This document shows, in pieces, positions 6,741 through 14,705 of a stretch of 22,242 nt of DNA. The notes beneath the pieces were generated by a model. That model had not been told where the DNA came from. It searched no databases and worked only from the letters and a program-made list of their open reading frames with translations. Origin of the DNA: Lactobacillus sp. (GTDB lineage: Bacteria > Bacillota > Bacilli > Lactobacillales > Lactobacillaceae); NCBI GenBank assembly GCA_003482405.1, contig DMZB01000264.1, forward strand, positions 1-22,242, in the 5' to 3' direction. A program made the translations under genes and the position numbers. Each line of letters begins with the position of its first letter. Position 1 is the first letter of the stretch.

Positions 6741-8657
6741 TTACTCAGAAACTTTGGCAATCCGTCCCTGTTCAATATACACGGACAAAATTGCAATATC
6801 GGCAGGATTAACACCAGAAATTCGACTTGCCTGAGCCAACGTCTCTGGTTGGATCTTTTGAAGCTTTTGTCGGCCCTCAGTGGCCAATCCCTCAATGGCA
6901 TCATAATCGATGTTAGCGGGAATGGCTTTAGCTTCCATTCGCTTTAATTTAGCAATCTTTTCTTCAGATTTTTGAATGTAACCCGCATATTTTAATTCAA
7001 TTTCGACTTGTTCAATAACCCGATGGTCCAGTAGTTCTGCTGGAGCATCGATGAATTGTATCAAGTCGGCATAGGTGACTTCTGGGCGTCGCAAAAAGTC
7101 AGCGGCCAACACACCATCTTTCAACGGCGCATCGTTATGAGCAGCCAACCAGTCGTTCACCTGTGCGTTTGGCTTAACCCGAACGGACTTCAATCGCTTA
7201 AGTTCAGCAGTAATGGCCGCTTTTTTACTCTCAAACTTTGCAAATTTGTCGTCATCGATTAAGCCCAGCTCATGACCCATCGCCGTTAAACGTAAATCAG
7301 CATTGTCGTGCCGGAGAATCAATCGGTATTCTGCGCGACTTGTGAGCAAACGATAAGGTTCTTTAGTTCCCTTAGTCACCAAATCGTCGATCATAACACC
7401 AATATAGGCATCAGACCGCTTCAATGTGAAATCTGCTTGACCTAATGCACGACGACCTGCGTTGATTCCAGCCATTAGACCCTGCCCAGCAGCTTCTTCA
7501 TAACCTGAAGTTCCGTTCATTTGACCAGCGGTATACAGATTCTTGATCAGTTTCGTTTCCAAAGTGTTCCGCAATTGATAAGGTGAAACAACATCGTATT
7601 CAATGGCATAACCGGGGCGCATCATTTCAGCGTCTTCCAGTCCCTTGATGGAATGTAAAATCTGCTGTTGAATCTCTTCTGGCATCGAAGTGGAAAGTCC
7701 CTGAACGTACCATTCATCAGTCCGGCGTCCTTCTGGTTCTAAGAACAACTGATGACGACTCTTGTCAGCAAAACGGACAATTTTATCCTCAATTGATGGG
7801 CAATAGCGAGGACCAACACCCTCGATCACACCTGAGAACATCGGGGCACGGTCTAAGTTTTCACGAATAATTTCATGAGTATGTTCATTCGTGTAGGTTA
7901 GCCAGCAACTCAGCTGATTCTTTACAGAGATGTAATCACTGTCTGGCGTATCGAAACTAAAGTGGTTTGGCTCTTCATCGCCGGGTTGTTCCTCAGTTTC
8001 ATCATAATGAATCGTCCCACCGTCAACACGTGGCGGTGTACCAGTTTTAAAACGTTCCAGATCAAATCCTAAAGCCTCAAGGTTTTCAGACAGTTCAATG
8101 GATGGTTGCGAATTATTTGGACCAGATGAGTACATCAACTCACCAATAATAATCTTGCCGCGCGATGCTGTCCCAGCCGTTAAGACGACTGACTTTGCTT
8201 CATAGTGTGCCCCCGTGGCTGTAACGACACCATGGCAAACACCATCATCCACGAGTAGTGATGTCACCACACCTTGCCGTAATGTCAGGTTGGGTTCTTT
8301 TTCCATCGTGTGCTTCATTTCTTCGTGGTAGGCATGTTTATCTGCTTGCGCACGTAATGCACGAACAGCCGGACCCTTCCCTGTATTCAGCATACGCATT
8401 TGAACATAGGTTTTATCAATGTTATGACCCATTTCACCACCAAGTGCGTCAATTTCGCGCACGACAATGCCCTTAGCCGGGCCTCCAACTGATGGATTAC
8501 ATGGCATGAAAGCGACCATTTCCAATGAAATCGTCATTAATAATGTTTTATTGCCCATTCGCGCCGCCGCTAAAGCAGCTTCCGAACCAGCATGGCCAGC
8601 GCCAACGACAATTACGTCGTAGGCCTTTGCCTGATATGGCTTTCCTTCTGAAATCAT
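6741..8657 (-). CDS. mnmG: tRNA uridine-5-carboxymethylaminomethyl synthesis enzyme MnmG (GidA)
   Basis: FAD-dependent partner of MnmE; together they install the (carboxymethyl)aminomethyl group on U34 of certain tRNAs. At 638 residues it has the full family length. The Rossmann motif [12 protein letters not shown] lies at about 17-28, followed by [13 protein letters not shown] and the [14 protein letters not shown] block that carries conserved flavin and folate contacts. GTPPRVD and [19 protein letters not shown] appear later, and the C-terminal helical domain (about 550-638) binds MnmE and tRNA. Start ATG 8657 has AAAGGA upstream. It overlaps the stop of a two-codon frame (ATG-AAA-TGA, 8662-8654), a curiosity that may or may not be translated. 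It lies 85 bp downstream of mnmE, probably in one operon, with a parS-like site between the genes. No gidB/noc/parAB genes follow, unlike in Bacillus. Confidence 0.98.
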   Translation of the reverse strand: MISEGKPYQAKAYDVIVVGAGHAGSEAALAAARMGNKTLLMTISLEMVAFMPCNPSVGGPAKGIVVREIDALGGEMGHNIDKTYVQMRMLNTGKGPAVRALRAQADKHAYHEEMKHTMEKEPNLTLRQGVVTSLLVDDGVCHGVVTATGAHYEAKSVVLTAGTASRGKIIIGELMYSSGPNNSQPSIELSENLEALGFDLERFKTGTPPRVDGGTIHYDETEEQPGDEEPNHFSFDTPDSDYISVKNQLSCWLTYTNEHTHEIIRENLDRAPMFSGVIEGVGPRYCPSIEDKIVRFADKSRHQLFLEPEGRRTDEWYVQGLSTSMPEEIQQQILHSIKGLEDAEMMRPGYAIEYDVVSPYQLRNTLETKLIKNLYTAGQMNGTSGYEEAAGQGLMAGINAGRRALGQADFTLKRSDAYIGVMIDDLVTKGTKEPYRLLTSRAEYRLILRHDNADLRLTAMGHELGLIDDDKFAKFESKKAAITAELKRLKSVRVKPNAQVNDWLAAHNDAPLKDGVLAADFLRRPEVTYADLIQFIDAPAELLDHRVIEQVEIELKYAGYIQKSEEKIAKLKRMEAKAIPANIDYDAIEGLATEGRQKLQKIQPETLAQASRISGVNPADIAILSVYIEQGRIAKVSE

Positions 8658-8710
8658 TTCATTTTCCTTTCGACTACGCGGTACGGTTTCTCTCGGGCTT
8701 CAGCGTACTC

Positions 8711-8726
8711 TGTTTCACATGAAACA
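8711..8726. other. parS-like ParB (Spo0J) binding site
   Basis: TGTTTCACATGAAACA matches the Firmicute parS consensus TGTTNCACGTGAAACA at 15 of 16 positions; the only change is G to A at position 9. Arms TGTTTCA/TGAAACA are perfect. It lies in the mnmE-mnmG gap about 8 kb from dnaA, where origin-proximal parS sites are expected. The consensus is established knowledge; function here is inference. Confidence 0.8.
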
Positions 8727-8742
8727 AACGAACTCTCAATTA

Positions 8743-10134
8743 CTACTTACCCAAACAAAATTGAGAGAACAACTGAGTCAGCAGTTCATCTTGGACTGAG
8801 TCCCCGGTGATTTCACCAAGCAAGTCCCATGCCCGCGTCATATCGATCTGAACAAGATCCACAGGCATCCCCGCAGCGATCCCACTCATAACATCGTCTA
8901 ACGCTTGTGAGGCCTGTTTTAGTAATGCAATATGCCGAGCGTTGGTCACCATCACCGTCGTTTGACTATTTTCAATGCCGCCAAAAAACAGAGTAGCAAT
9001 CTTGTCTTCCAATTGGTCCATTCCGGCATTCGTCAATACTGAAGTTGCAATGATGGCGTCATCACCAACCAGCTTCTGTAACTCTGATAGATCAACCTGC
9101 TGTGGAAGATCCGTTTTATTCAAAATAACAATTCGTTTATTACCAGCAGTGCTGTTAATCAGCTGACGATCTTCATCCGTCAAAGGTTCACTGCCATTGA
9201 TGACCAATAATTCCAAATCTGCAGCTGCCAACGCCTGTTTAGAACGTTCAACACCAATTTTTTCAACTTTGTCATCTGTATCGTGAATACCAGCAGTATC
9301 CACGAGCTTCAATGGTACGCCCTTGACGTTCACGTATTCTTCAATGACGTCACGTGTGGTGCCCGCCACATCAGTGACAATCGCTTTATCTTCATGCAAC
9401 AGGTGATTCAGCAAGCTCGATTTACCAACATTGGGACGGCCAACAATAGCTGTTGCCAAACCCTCTCGCAGTACTTTACCCTGCTGTGCAGTACTTAATA
9501 AATCAGTGATCCGGACCTTAACGTCTTTTGCCTTCTCTAGTAAAAGCTTTGTCGTCATCGTTTCGACATCGTCGTACTCAGGATAGTCGATGTTAACTTC
9601 GACTTGAGCCAAAACATCGAGAATATCTTGTCGCAAACTTCGAATCAGATGTGCCAAATTCCCATCCAGCTGATTCAACGCAACTTTCATCGATTTATCT
9701 GTTTTTGCACGAATTAAATCCATAACCGCTTCAGCTTGGGATAAATCAATTCGCCCGTTCAAGAAAGCCCGTTTGGTAAACTCACCGGGTTCAGCTAATC
9801 GTGCACCATGACTCAGCAAGAGCTGTAGAATTCTGTTGGTCGCGACAATGCCACCGTGACAGTTAATTTCAATCACATCTTCGCGTGTGAATGTTTTTGG
9901 TGCCAGCATCACAGACACCATGACCTCGTCAACCTCTTCATTGGTATCCGGATCAATAATGTGACCATAGTTGATCGTGTGACTGGCGACCTTGCTTAAA
10001 TCACGGCCCTTAAAGACCTTTTGTGCCGTAGCCAATGCTTCTTCACCGCTCAAACGAACGATGGAAATGGCACCTTCACCAGGTGGCGTGGAAATGGCTG
10101 CAATTGTATCAAATTCAGTAATTGTTTGGGACAT
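8743..10134 (-). CDS. mnmE: tRNA modification GTPase MnmE (TrmE)
   Basis: A 463-residue GTPase working with MnmG on tRNA wobble uridine. The N-terminal formyl-tetrahydrofolate-binding domain (1-118) begins with [23 protein letters not shown] helical domain follows. The inserted G domain has the P-loop GRPNVGKSS (232-240), [10 protein letters not shown] (G2 and potassium-loop region), DTAGIHDT (G3) and NKTDLP (G4). The C-terminus ends in CLGK, the conserved C-x-GK motif whose cysteine is needed in the modification reaction. Start ATG 10134 is preceded by GAGGAAGG. It is first of a two-gene unit with mnmG. It is separated from jag by 166 bp holding a promoter and a strong terminator-like hairpin, so it is probably not simply co-transcribed with jag. 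Confidence 0.98.
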   Translation of the reverse strand: MSQTITEFDTIAAISTPPGEGAISIVRLSGEEALATAQKVFKGRDLSKVASHTINYGHIIDPDTNEEVDEVMVSVMLAPKTFTREDVIEINCHGGIVATNRILQLLLSHGARLAEPGEFTKRAFLNGRIDLSQAEAVMDLIRAKTDKSMKVALNQLDGNLAHLIRSLRQDILDVLAQVEVNIDYPEYDDVETMTTKLLLEKAKDVKVRITDLLSTAQQGKVLREGLATAIVGRPNVGKSSLLNHLLHEDKAIVTDVAGTTRDVIEEYVNVKGVPLKLVDTAGIHDTDDKVEKIGVERSKQALAAADLELLVINGSEPLTDEDRQLINSTAGNKRIVILNKTDLPQQVDLSELQKLVGDDAIIATSVLTNAGMDQLEDKIATLFFGGIENSQTTVMVTNARHIALLKQASQALDDVMSGIAAGMPVDLVQIDMTRAWDLLGEITGDSVQDELLTQLFSQFCLGK

Positions 10135-10168
10135 GTGACCGCCTTCCTCACTGATTATCTAATGGCAT

Positions 10169-10214
10169 AAAAAAAGTGCCACCTCACGCCTAAAAAAGCA
10201 CGTGGGCAAAGCAC
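10169..10214 (-). terminator. intrinsic terminator or attenuator ahead of mnmE
   Basis: On the minus strand GTGC...CACG (10214-10201) pairs with CGTG...GGCAC (10188-10176) around an asymmetric internal loop, and seven U residues follow (10175-10169). It is about 90 nt after the jag stop and 35 nt before the mnmE start. It can serve as the jag terminator. As a promoter for mnmE lies upstream of it, it may also attenuate mnmE. Confidence 0.6.
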
Positions 10215-10268
10215 CTTGACTACTTTAACCAGTTATTTTCATATAAATGTCGCTTTAGAATGTAACCT

Positions 10269-10297
10269 ATGGTAAGAGCACGACTCGCTTTTGTCAA
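10269..10297 (-). promoter_or_regulatory. promoter for mnmE-mnmG
   Basis: Minus-strand TTGACA (10297-10292), a 17-bp spacer and TACCAT (10274-10269) begin just after the jag stop codon. The -35 is a full match and the -10 matches 4 of 6. The transcript would have a leader of roughly 125 nt containing the hairpin at 10176-10214. Confidence 0.5.
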
Positions 10298-10300
10298 GTC

Positions 10301-11287
10301 TTAGCGTGGTGCGACCACAACACCCCGACGCGGTTCACGCCCTTGTGAAAATGTTGCAACATGCGGATTTGTCGCCAACTGCGTGTGAATGACTTTTCGT
10401 TCATACGCCGGCATTGGATCTAATAATTCCGACTCACCGCCAGCAATGACGTCACGAGCCGTATTGTCTGCCAACCGACGTAGTGTGCTGGCACGACGTT
10501 CGCGGTAGCCGGCAACATCAAGCATTAACTCAAAATGTTGCATACCTTGACGCAACATAAAGGTGTTACCCAATACCTGCAATGCATTTAGGGTTCTACC
10601 GTGTCGGCCGATCAATAAACCTTCCTGTTCTGTCATAAACGTAATCGTAGCACCATGATGATAGGTATCTGCTTCCGCATCTGCATCAATACCCAATTGT
10701 CCCAAAACGTCCAATAGGTAGTTTGCTGCAGCCTCTAAGTTCTCGTCTAATCGGGCTTGATTGGCCTGCTGACGAGCTTGCAGTTCTGCCGGTGTCAGCA
10801 ACGCATGCGCATCAGAAACTTTCGTCGCATCATCGGTCTTACTTACGTGACTCTGGGACACATCTGGCGCGGTCGCCTGCTGAGAACTCTTCGCATGGGG
10901 ATGTTCCCCCTCACGATGGCGAACATCAGCGGTAACATCCACGTTTCGCTCAATGTCCTCATCACGTTTGGCAGCAACCCGTTGGCTACTTGGATGATCG
11001 ATTGCCGGACTCGTTTTGGCATTTTTGACAGTTTGTCCCTGGAGTGTACGTGAACTTGTTTTATCACTAGTCAGATTACCGGCAGTCACCTTAGCTGAAC
11101 TCGGCTTTTTACTAACAGACATTGGTTTAATAGAAATATCCACCACAGCTGCTTGCTTTAGACGACCAAACCAACCGTGGACAGGTTCGGAAATAATATT
11201 TATATCCACCTTGTCCCGATCAATTTGAATTTTCTTAAGGCCATTTTGAATGGCTTCATCCACAGTTTTGCCTTGATATTGAGTCAC
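10301..11287 (-). CDS. khpB: Jag/KhpB (EloR-type) RNA-binding protein
   Basis: Cytosolic RNA-binding regulator linked to cell elongation and wall synthesis in Gram-positive bacteria (family knowledge; also called jag or eloR). From the GTG at 11287 it has 328 residues. The Jag_N domain (about 1-54) includes GKTVDEAIQNGLKKIQI and HGWFGRLKQAAVVDI. A linker of about 110 residues (55-165), rich in Ser, Thr, Lys and His, looks disordered. The KH-II domain contains the GRHGR loop near 227-231, and the C-terminal R3H domain (about 262-328) contains the Arg-x3-His site as RKVIH (297-301). I prefer GTG 11287 because GGAGG (11300-11296) is 8 nt away; an in-frame ATG at 11293 is only 2 nt from it, and a GTG at 11311 has no site. 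Usually adjacent to yidC; here separated from it by three genes. Confidence 0.93.
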   Translation of the reverse strand: MTQYQGKTVDEAIQNGLKKIQIDRDKVDINIISEPVHGWFGRLKQAAVVDISIKPMSVSKKPSSAKVTAGNLTSDKTSSRTLQGQTVKNAKTSPAIDHPSSQRVAAKRDEDIERNVDVTADVRHREGEHPHAKSSQQATAPDVSQSHVSKTDDATKVSDAHALLTPAELQARQQANQARLDENLEAAANYLLDVLGQLGIDADAEADTYHHGATITFMTEQEGLLIGRHGRTLNALQVLGNTFMLRQGMQHFELMLDVAGYRERRASTLRRLADNTARDVIAGGESELLDPMPAYERKVIHTQLATNPHVATFSQGREPRRGVVVAPR

Positions 11288-11391
11288 AATCATTTCCTCC
11301 AAACGAATCACGTAACTTCATTTTAGCATGGTTCACCCAACTTGTTATCAGACAGATGGTAGCGTAAGGATTAATTAGTGATTTCCGAAAA

Positions 11392-12603
11392 CTATTTCCC
11401 GGGTAATAAGTCCGCAATCATTTCGATTAATTGCTCAGACAGTTTCGTTTTTGTCATTTGCGGTAGTTGCACCGGTTCAACATTAGGTCGAATGACAGTT
11501 ACTTGATTTTGATCCGCATTAAAGCCAATGTCCTTGCGGCTCACGTCATTAGCAATCAACATATCCAATTTTTTATCAATCAGTTTGTGCTGAGCATTCG
11601 TCAACAAATGCTCTGTTTCCGCTGCAAAGCCCACCATTATCTGATCCGTTTTATCCACAGATAACGTCTTCAAAATGTCTGGGTTTTTGGTCAACTGTAG
11701 TGTCATTAGATCATTGTCAGCTGTTTTTTTAATTTTTTGCTCTGCTACACTAACTGGCTTAAAGTCAGCGACAGCTGCCGCCATAATAACTGCATCCTGT
11801 TGAGCAAAATATGTTTTCATCGTGTCGAGCATTTCTTGTGCCCCGGAGACAGTGATCACATGGACACTGTCTGGCGCTGACAGGGAAATGATGCTACTGA
11901 TCAACGTAACATTGGCCCCTTCGTTTGCTGCGGCTCGTGCGAGCGCATAGCCCATTTTACCCGAAGAATCATTACTGATATAACGAACTGGATCGATGCG
12001 CTCCCGTGTACCGCCAGCCGTCACCATAACATTACGGCCACGCAAACGGCCTGTTTGTTTGGCCCAAACGTGTTGCACAAAATCCACGATGGCAGACGGT
12101 TCTGGCAGTCTACCCCGGCCGCTATATCCTTCTGCTAGAAGGCCTGTGTCTGGTTGCATGACCACCACCCCATCAGCTGTTAAGGTCGCGATGTTGCGTG
12201 TCGTCGCTGGCGCATCCCACATATGTTCGTTCATTGCTGGAACCACCACCTTGAGACCGGTAGTTGCCAATAATGTCGTCGACACTGCATCATCTGCCAA
12301 CCCTGTCGCCATTTTCGCGATCACATTTGCCGTCGCCGGGACAATAACAGCAAGATCACTCCAGTCGGCCAGTGCAATGTGCGGGACAAATTGATCATTG
12401 TCGCCAGCAAAAAGGTCAGTCAGTACCGGTTGCTTTGTCAGTGCGCCAAACGTCAGCGGCGTCACAAACTTAGTGGCATCCTGCGTCATTGCAACACGAA
12501 CGACCGCTCCTTGCCTAATAAAACCACGAACAACTTCGGCAGCCTTATACACGGCAATGCCACCGGTCACATAAACTGCGATGTGTTTATTCTCGAGTCC
12601 CAT
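11392..12603 (-). CDS. coaBC: bifunctional phosphopantothenoylcysteine decarboxylase / phosphopantothenate-cysteine ligase CoaBC
   Basis: Two consecutive steps of coenzyme A synthesis: CoaB joins cysteine to 4'-phosphopantothenate, then the flavoprotein CoaC decarboxylates the product. 403 residues, full length. The CoaC half (1-180) shows VYVTGGIAVYKAAEVV (flavin binding), PHIALADW with the catalytic His at 75, and VPAMNEHMW with Asn at 125. The position of the E. coli catalytic Cys158 reads LLAEGYSGRGR, with Glu 158 instead. The CoaB half (about 190-403) shows VMVTAGGTRERIDPVRYISN, SSGKMG, AAAVADFKP, KIKK and VGFAAET. The start ATG 12603 lies inside the end of the upstream channel gene (17-nt overlap) with GCAGGAGG before it, so translation is coupled. 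The symbol dfp is also used. The family call is firm; the Cys to Glu change is noted separately. Confidence 0.95.
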   Translation of the reverse strand: MGLENKHIAVYVTGGIAVYKAAEVVRGFIRQGAVVRVAMTQDATKFVTPLTFGALTKQPVLTDLFAGDNDQFVPHIALADWSDLAVIVPATANVIAKMATGLADDAVSTTLLATTGLKVVVPAMNEHMWDAPATTRNIATLTADGVVVMQPDTGLLAEGYSGRGRLPEPSAIVDFVQHVWAKQTGRLRGRNVMVTAGGTRERIDPVRYISNDSSGKMGYALARAAANEGANVTLISSIISLSAPDSVHVITVSGAQEMLDTMKTYFAQQDAVIMAAAVADFKPVSVAEQKIKKTADNDLMTLQLTKNPDILKTLSVDKTDQIMVGFAAETEHLLTNAQHKLIDKKLDMLIANDVSRKDIGFNADQNQVTVIRPNVEPVQLPQMTKTKLSEQLIEMIADLLPGK

Positions 12604-13789
12604 GATGTGCCTCCTGCTTTTCTGCTAACTGTATTTTCTCATGATGTCGCGCATCTTGCCATGCACGAATAACATTGAAGATGGCAAGTAAAATCGTCAC
12701 TACCAAACCACTAACTGGAATAAAGTAAACCATCACAAACGCTATAATCAATCCACCATACAAGGCCAGCGCATTATAACCATTCAGTTTGCCTACAAAT
12801 TGAATATGGGCGTCATCTTCTGGATTCAAACGGCGTAAATCGTGCGCCATTTTAGTATATGAAAGTGACCAACATAGCTGAACAATGACGTATAACCATT
12901 CTGGCAACCGTTTGTTGGGAAACTCCCCAACAAAGGCTGTGACATATGGAAAAAGACTCAAGAACAACAACCACACAACATTATCCCAATACACAACCGT
13001 CGTAATCATCTTGGCACCATTAAATAAATCATGGTGGTTATACCAGACAATCATAATAAACAAAAAACTAATGGCATAAGCCACAAACTTAATCCCTTGC
13101 GAAAAAAGATTTTGAATATGAATGCCACTAGGCACAGCCAGTTGCAACACCAGTAACGTCACAATAATTGCAATAATACCATCTGTAAATGCAATTAATC
13201 GCGATTTATTAATCTTCTGATGACGATTATTATTTCGCAATGTGAGTACTGCAGAGGCAATCCCTAATGAAATCTGGCCCAGAATACCGGCGACAGGCCA
13301 CCATGGTAAGATCAACAAAACGAGGCCAATAATGCCATACCGCCATGTTAAATTAATGCGTGAATTTCCCAGTGCATAAAACTCAAAACGTTGCTCAGGA
13401 TTAGCCACAATCAAACTATGTACCAGAAACGAATAGGCCAACATCCAAACTAACGTCACAGACACAAATAAACATTCCGGCAAAAAGGCAAACGGATAAC
13501 GGCCAACCCAAGCAGTCGCAAACGGAAATAATGACATCACAAAAATCCACAAAGTATTCGCTAAATAGACTGAAAACGTAATGTGATGTGCAGCATTAAT
13601 GATGTTGTGGTGAAAATACCACGTCGCCATCATCAACAGAAAACTGGCAATAAAAGCAGCGAACGACCCCGCTTGATTCAAAACCGCACTTAGTGTCGCA
13701 TGTTCAGGTGCTTCAATTTCAAGGATCAAAATCGTCACTTCAATGGCGATAATGGCGTCTGAAAATCCGGTAAAACGTTCTTTATTCAT
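12587..13789 (-). CDS. TMEM175-family (DUF1211) potassium channel-like protein with two repeats
   Basis: A 400-residue polytopic membrane protein made of two tandem copies of the TMEM175 six-helix unit. Repeat 1 opens with RFTGFSDAIIAIEVTILILEI (5-25), the R-x3-FSD signature of TM1 in this family. Repeat 2 opens with RLIAFTDGIIAIIVTLLVLQL (197-217), where FSDA has become FTDG. Later parts also match between halves: ATWYFHHNIINAAHHIT against IVWYNHHDLFNGAKMIT, and LFPFATAWVGRYP against LFPYVTAFVGEFP. Bacterial members described are usually one repeat of about 200 residues forming tetramers, whereas the animal protein has two repeats. Start ATG 13789 has AGAAGG before it. Its 3' end overlaps coaBC by 17 nt. 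It may conduct potassium or another monovalent cation; conduction is inferred only from family. Confidence 0.88.
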   Translation of the reverse strand: MNKERFTGFSDAIIAIEVTILILEIEAPEHATLSAVLNQAGSFAAFIASFLLMMATWYFHHNIINAAHHITFSVYLANTLWIFVMSLFPFATAWVGRYPFAFLPECLFVSVTLVWMLAYSFLVHSLIVANPEQRFEFYALGNSRINLTWRYGIIGLVLLILPWWPVAGILGQISLGIASAVLTLRNNNRHQKINKSRLIAFTDGIIAIIVTLLVLQLAVPSGIHIQNLFSQGIKFVAYAISFLFIMIVWYNHHDLFNGAKMITTVVYWDNVVWLLFLSLFPYVTAFVGEFPNKRLPEWLYVIVQLCWSLSYTKMAHDLRRLNPEDDAHIQFVGKLNGYNALALYGGLIIAFVMVYFIPVSGLVVTILLAIFNVIRAWQDARHHEKIQLAEKQEAHHGTRE

Positions 13790-14101
13790 TTCTCAACCTT
13801 CTCCGTGAATAACGTTTGCTACTTCTAGTTTACGGTTCTTTCACAATCGACACCACTAAAAGGCTGTTTGAAATAATTTACATTACGAATTGTTTTTAAT
13901 GCTCAATTAACGTACTATGTCACAACTACTTGTTGCAAAAATTGTAGTAGCTAAAACATAAATAGCGGCAATAGTTGCTCTTTGTAACGTGAATTTAATA
14001 ATTGACGGCTTGAACTGTTTACACCACGCGGCTATTCTATACAAGTGGAACAACTTTATTATTTCACTACAATACAGGCTATAAAGATTGGAGTCATTAA
14101 A
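13790..14101. other. AT-rich divergent intergenic region between TMEM175 and marR genes
   Basis: 312 bp without a supportable gene. It contains the marR-type promoter (14010-14038), a short inverted repeat GCAA-TAG-TTGC near 13967, and weak CTACT/AGTAG pairing near 13925-13950. No clear promoter for the TMEM175 gene could be fixed. A 70-codon minus-strand frame here has no ribosome binding site and overlaps the marR promoter. Confidence 0.6.
14010..14038 (+). promoter_or_regulatory. promoter of the MarR-type gene
   Basis: TTGAAC (14010-14015), a 17-bp spacer and TATTCT (14033-14038), giving a start near 14045 and a leader of about 57 nt to the GTG start at 14102. Confidence 0.55.
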
Positions 14102-14572
14102 GTGACAGAGCAAGTTCAACCTTCACAGGATGACATTGAACGCGTGACAAACCTTTTGATTCATGGTCACCTCGCTGATATCTACGCCTTACAGAAGGTT
14201 CATGCAGATGTTGGTAGTCTACCGAAACTAGGTTTACGTGACATATTACTTGTTACCCAGATTGGTTTGGAACCTGGCATCACCTCATCAAGACTGAGTA
14301 GTTTATTTCGCATATCAAGCCCGCTTTTATCAACACGAATCTCAGTTTTAATGCGCCTACAGTTGATTCAACAGGTGGAAGACCCAAGGGATCGGCGAGT
14401 TCATAATTTAACTTTGCTGGCCCCTGGCCATAAAGTTTATCAGTTCTGGTATAAGCGAATTGAAGAATTGGCAGTGAAGATTTTGGCTGTCTTTCCACGT
14501 TCTGAAATAGACGAAATGGAACATCATATTGGCTATATTATTCGGAGCGTGAATTCTGAACTCATCAATTAA
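14102..14572 (+). CDS. MarR-family transcriptional regulator
   Basis: A 156-residue winged-helix protein, probably a dimeric repressor. LGLRDILLVTQIGLEPGIT precedes the recognition region SSRLSSLFRISSPLLSTRISVLMRLQLI, and the wing carries DPRDRRVHNLTL, the DxRxxR signature of MarR proteins. LLAPGHKVY follows, then a C-terminal dimerisation helix to 156. I chose GTG 14102 because TTGGAG (14088-14093) lies 8 nt upstream; the earlier GTG at 14045 coincides with the predicted transcription start and has no site. It stands alone on the plus strand, divergent from the TMEM175-coaBC pair and convergent with yidC. It may control the divergent channel gene, but no operator could be defined. Ligand unknown. 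Confidence 0.85.
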   Translation: MTEQVQPSQDDIERVTNLLIHGHLADIYALQKVHADVGSLPKLGLRDILLVTQIGLEPGITSSRLSSLFRISSPLLSTRISVLMRLQLIQQVEDPRDRRVHNLTLLAPGHKVYQFWYKRIEELAVKILAVFPRSEIDEMEHHIGYIIRSVNSELIN

Positions 14573-14644
14573 CGTTGTGTTTTATGTTGTCCAATAATTA
14601 AAACCGCAAATAGTTCTCGTTCCCACTTTTTGAACAGTTTGCAC

Positions 14645-14691
14645 AAAAAAATCTTCAAAGTTGCGTTAACTCACAGCTTTGAAGATTTTTT
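14645..14691. terminator. bidirectional terminator between marR-type gene and yidC
   Basis: AAAAAATCTTCAAAG (14646-14660) pairs perfectly with CTTTGAAGATTTTTT (14677-14691) around a 16-nt loop. The A tract and T tract on the two sides make it work in both directions for these convergent genes. Confidence 0.9.
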
Positions 14692-14705
14692 ATTCGCAAT
14701 TATTT

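Noticed and set aside
13907..14119. 70-codon minus-strand frame (hydrophobic, Cys-containing)
   Set aside because: No convincing ribosome binding site, overlaps the marR promoter and start, and shows no recognisable family features.
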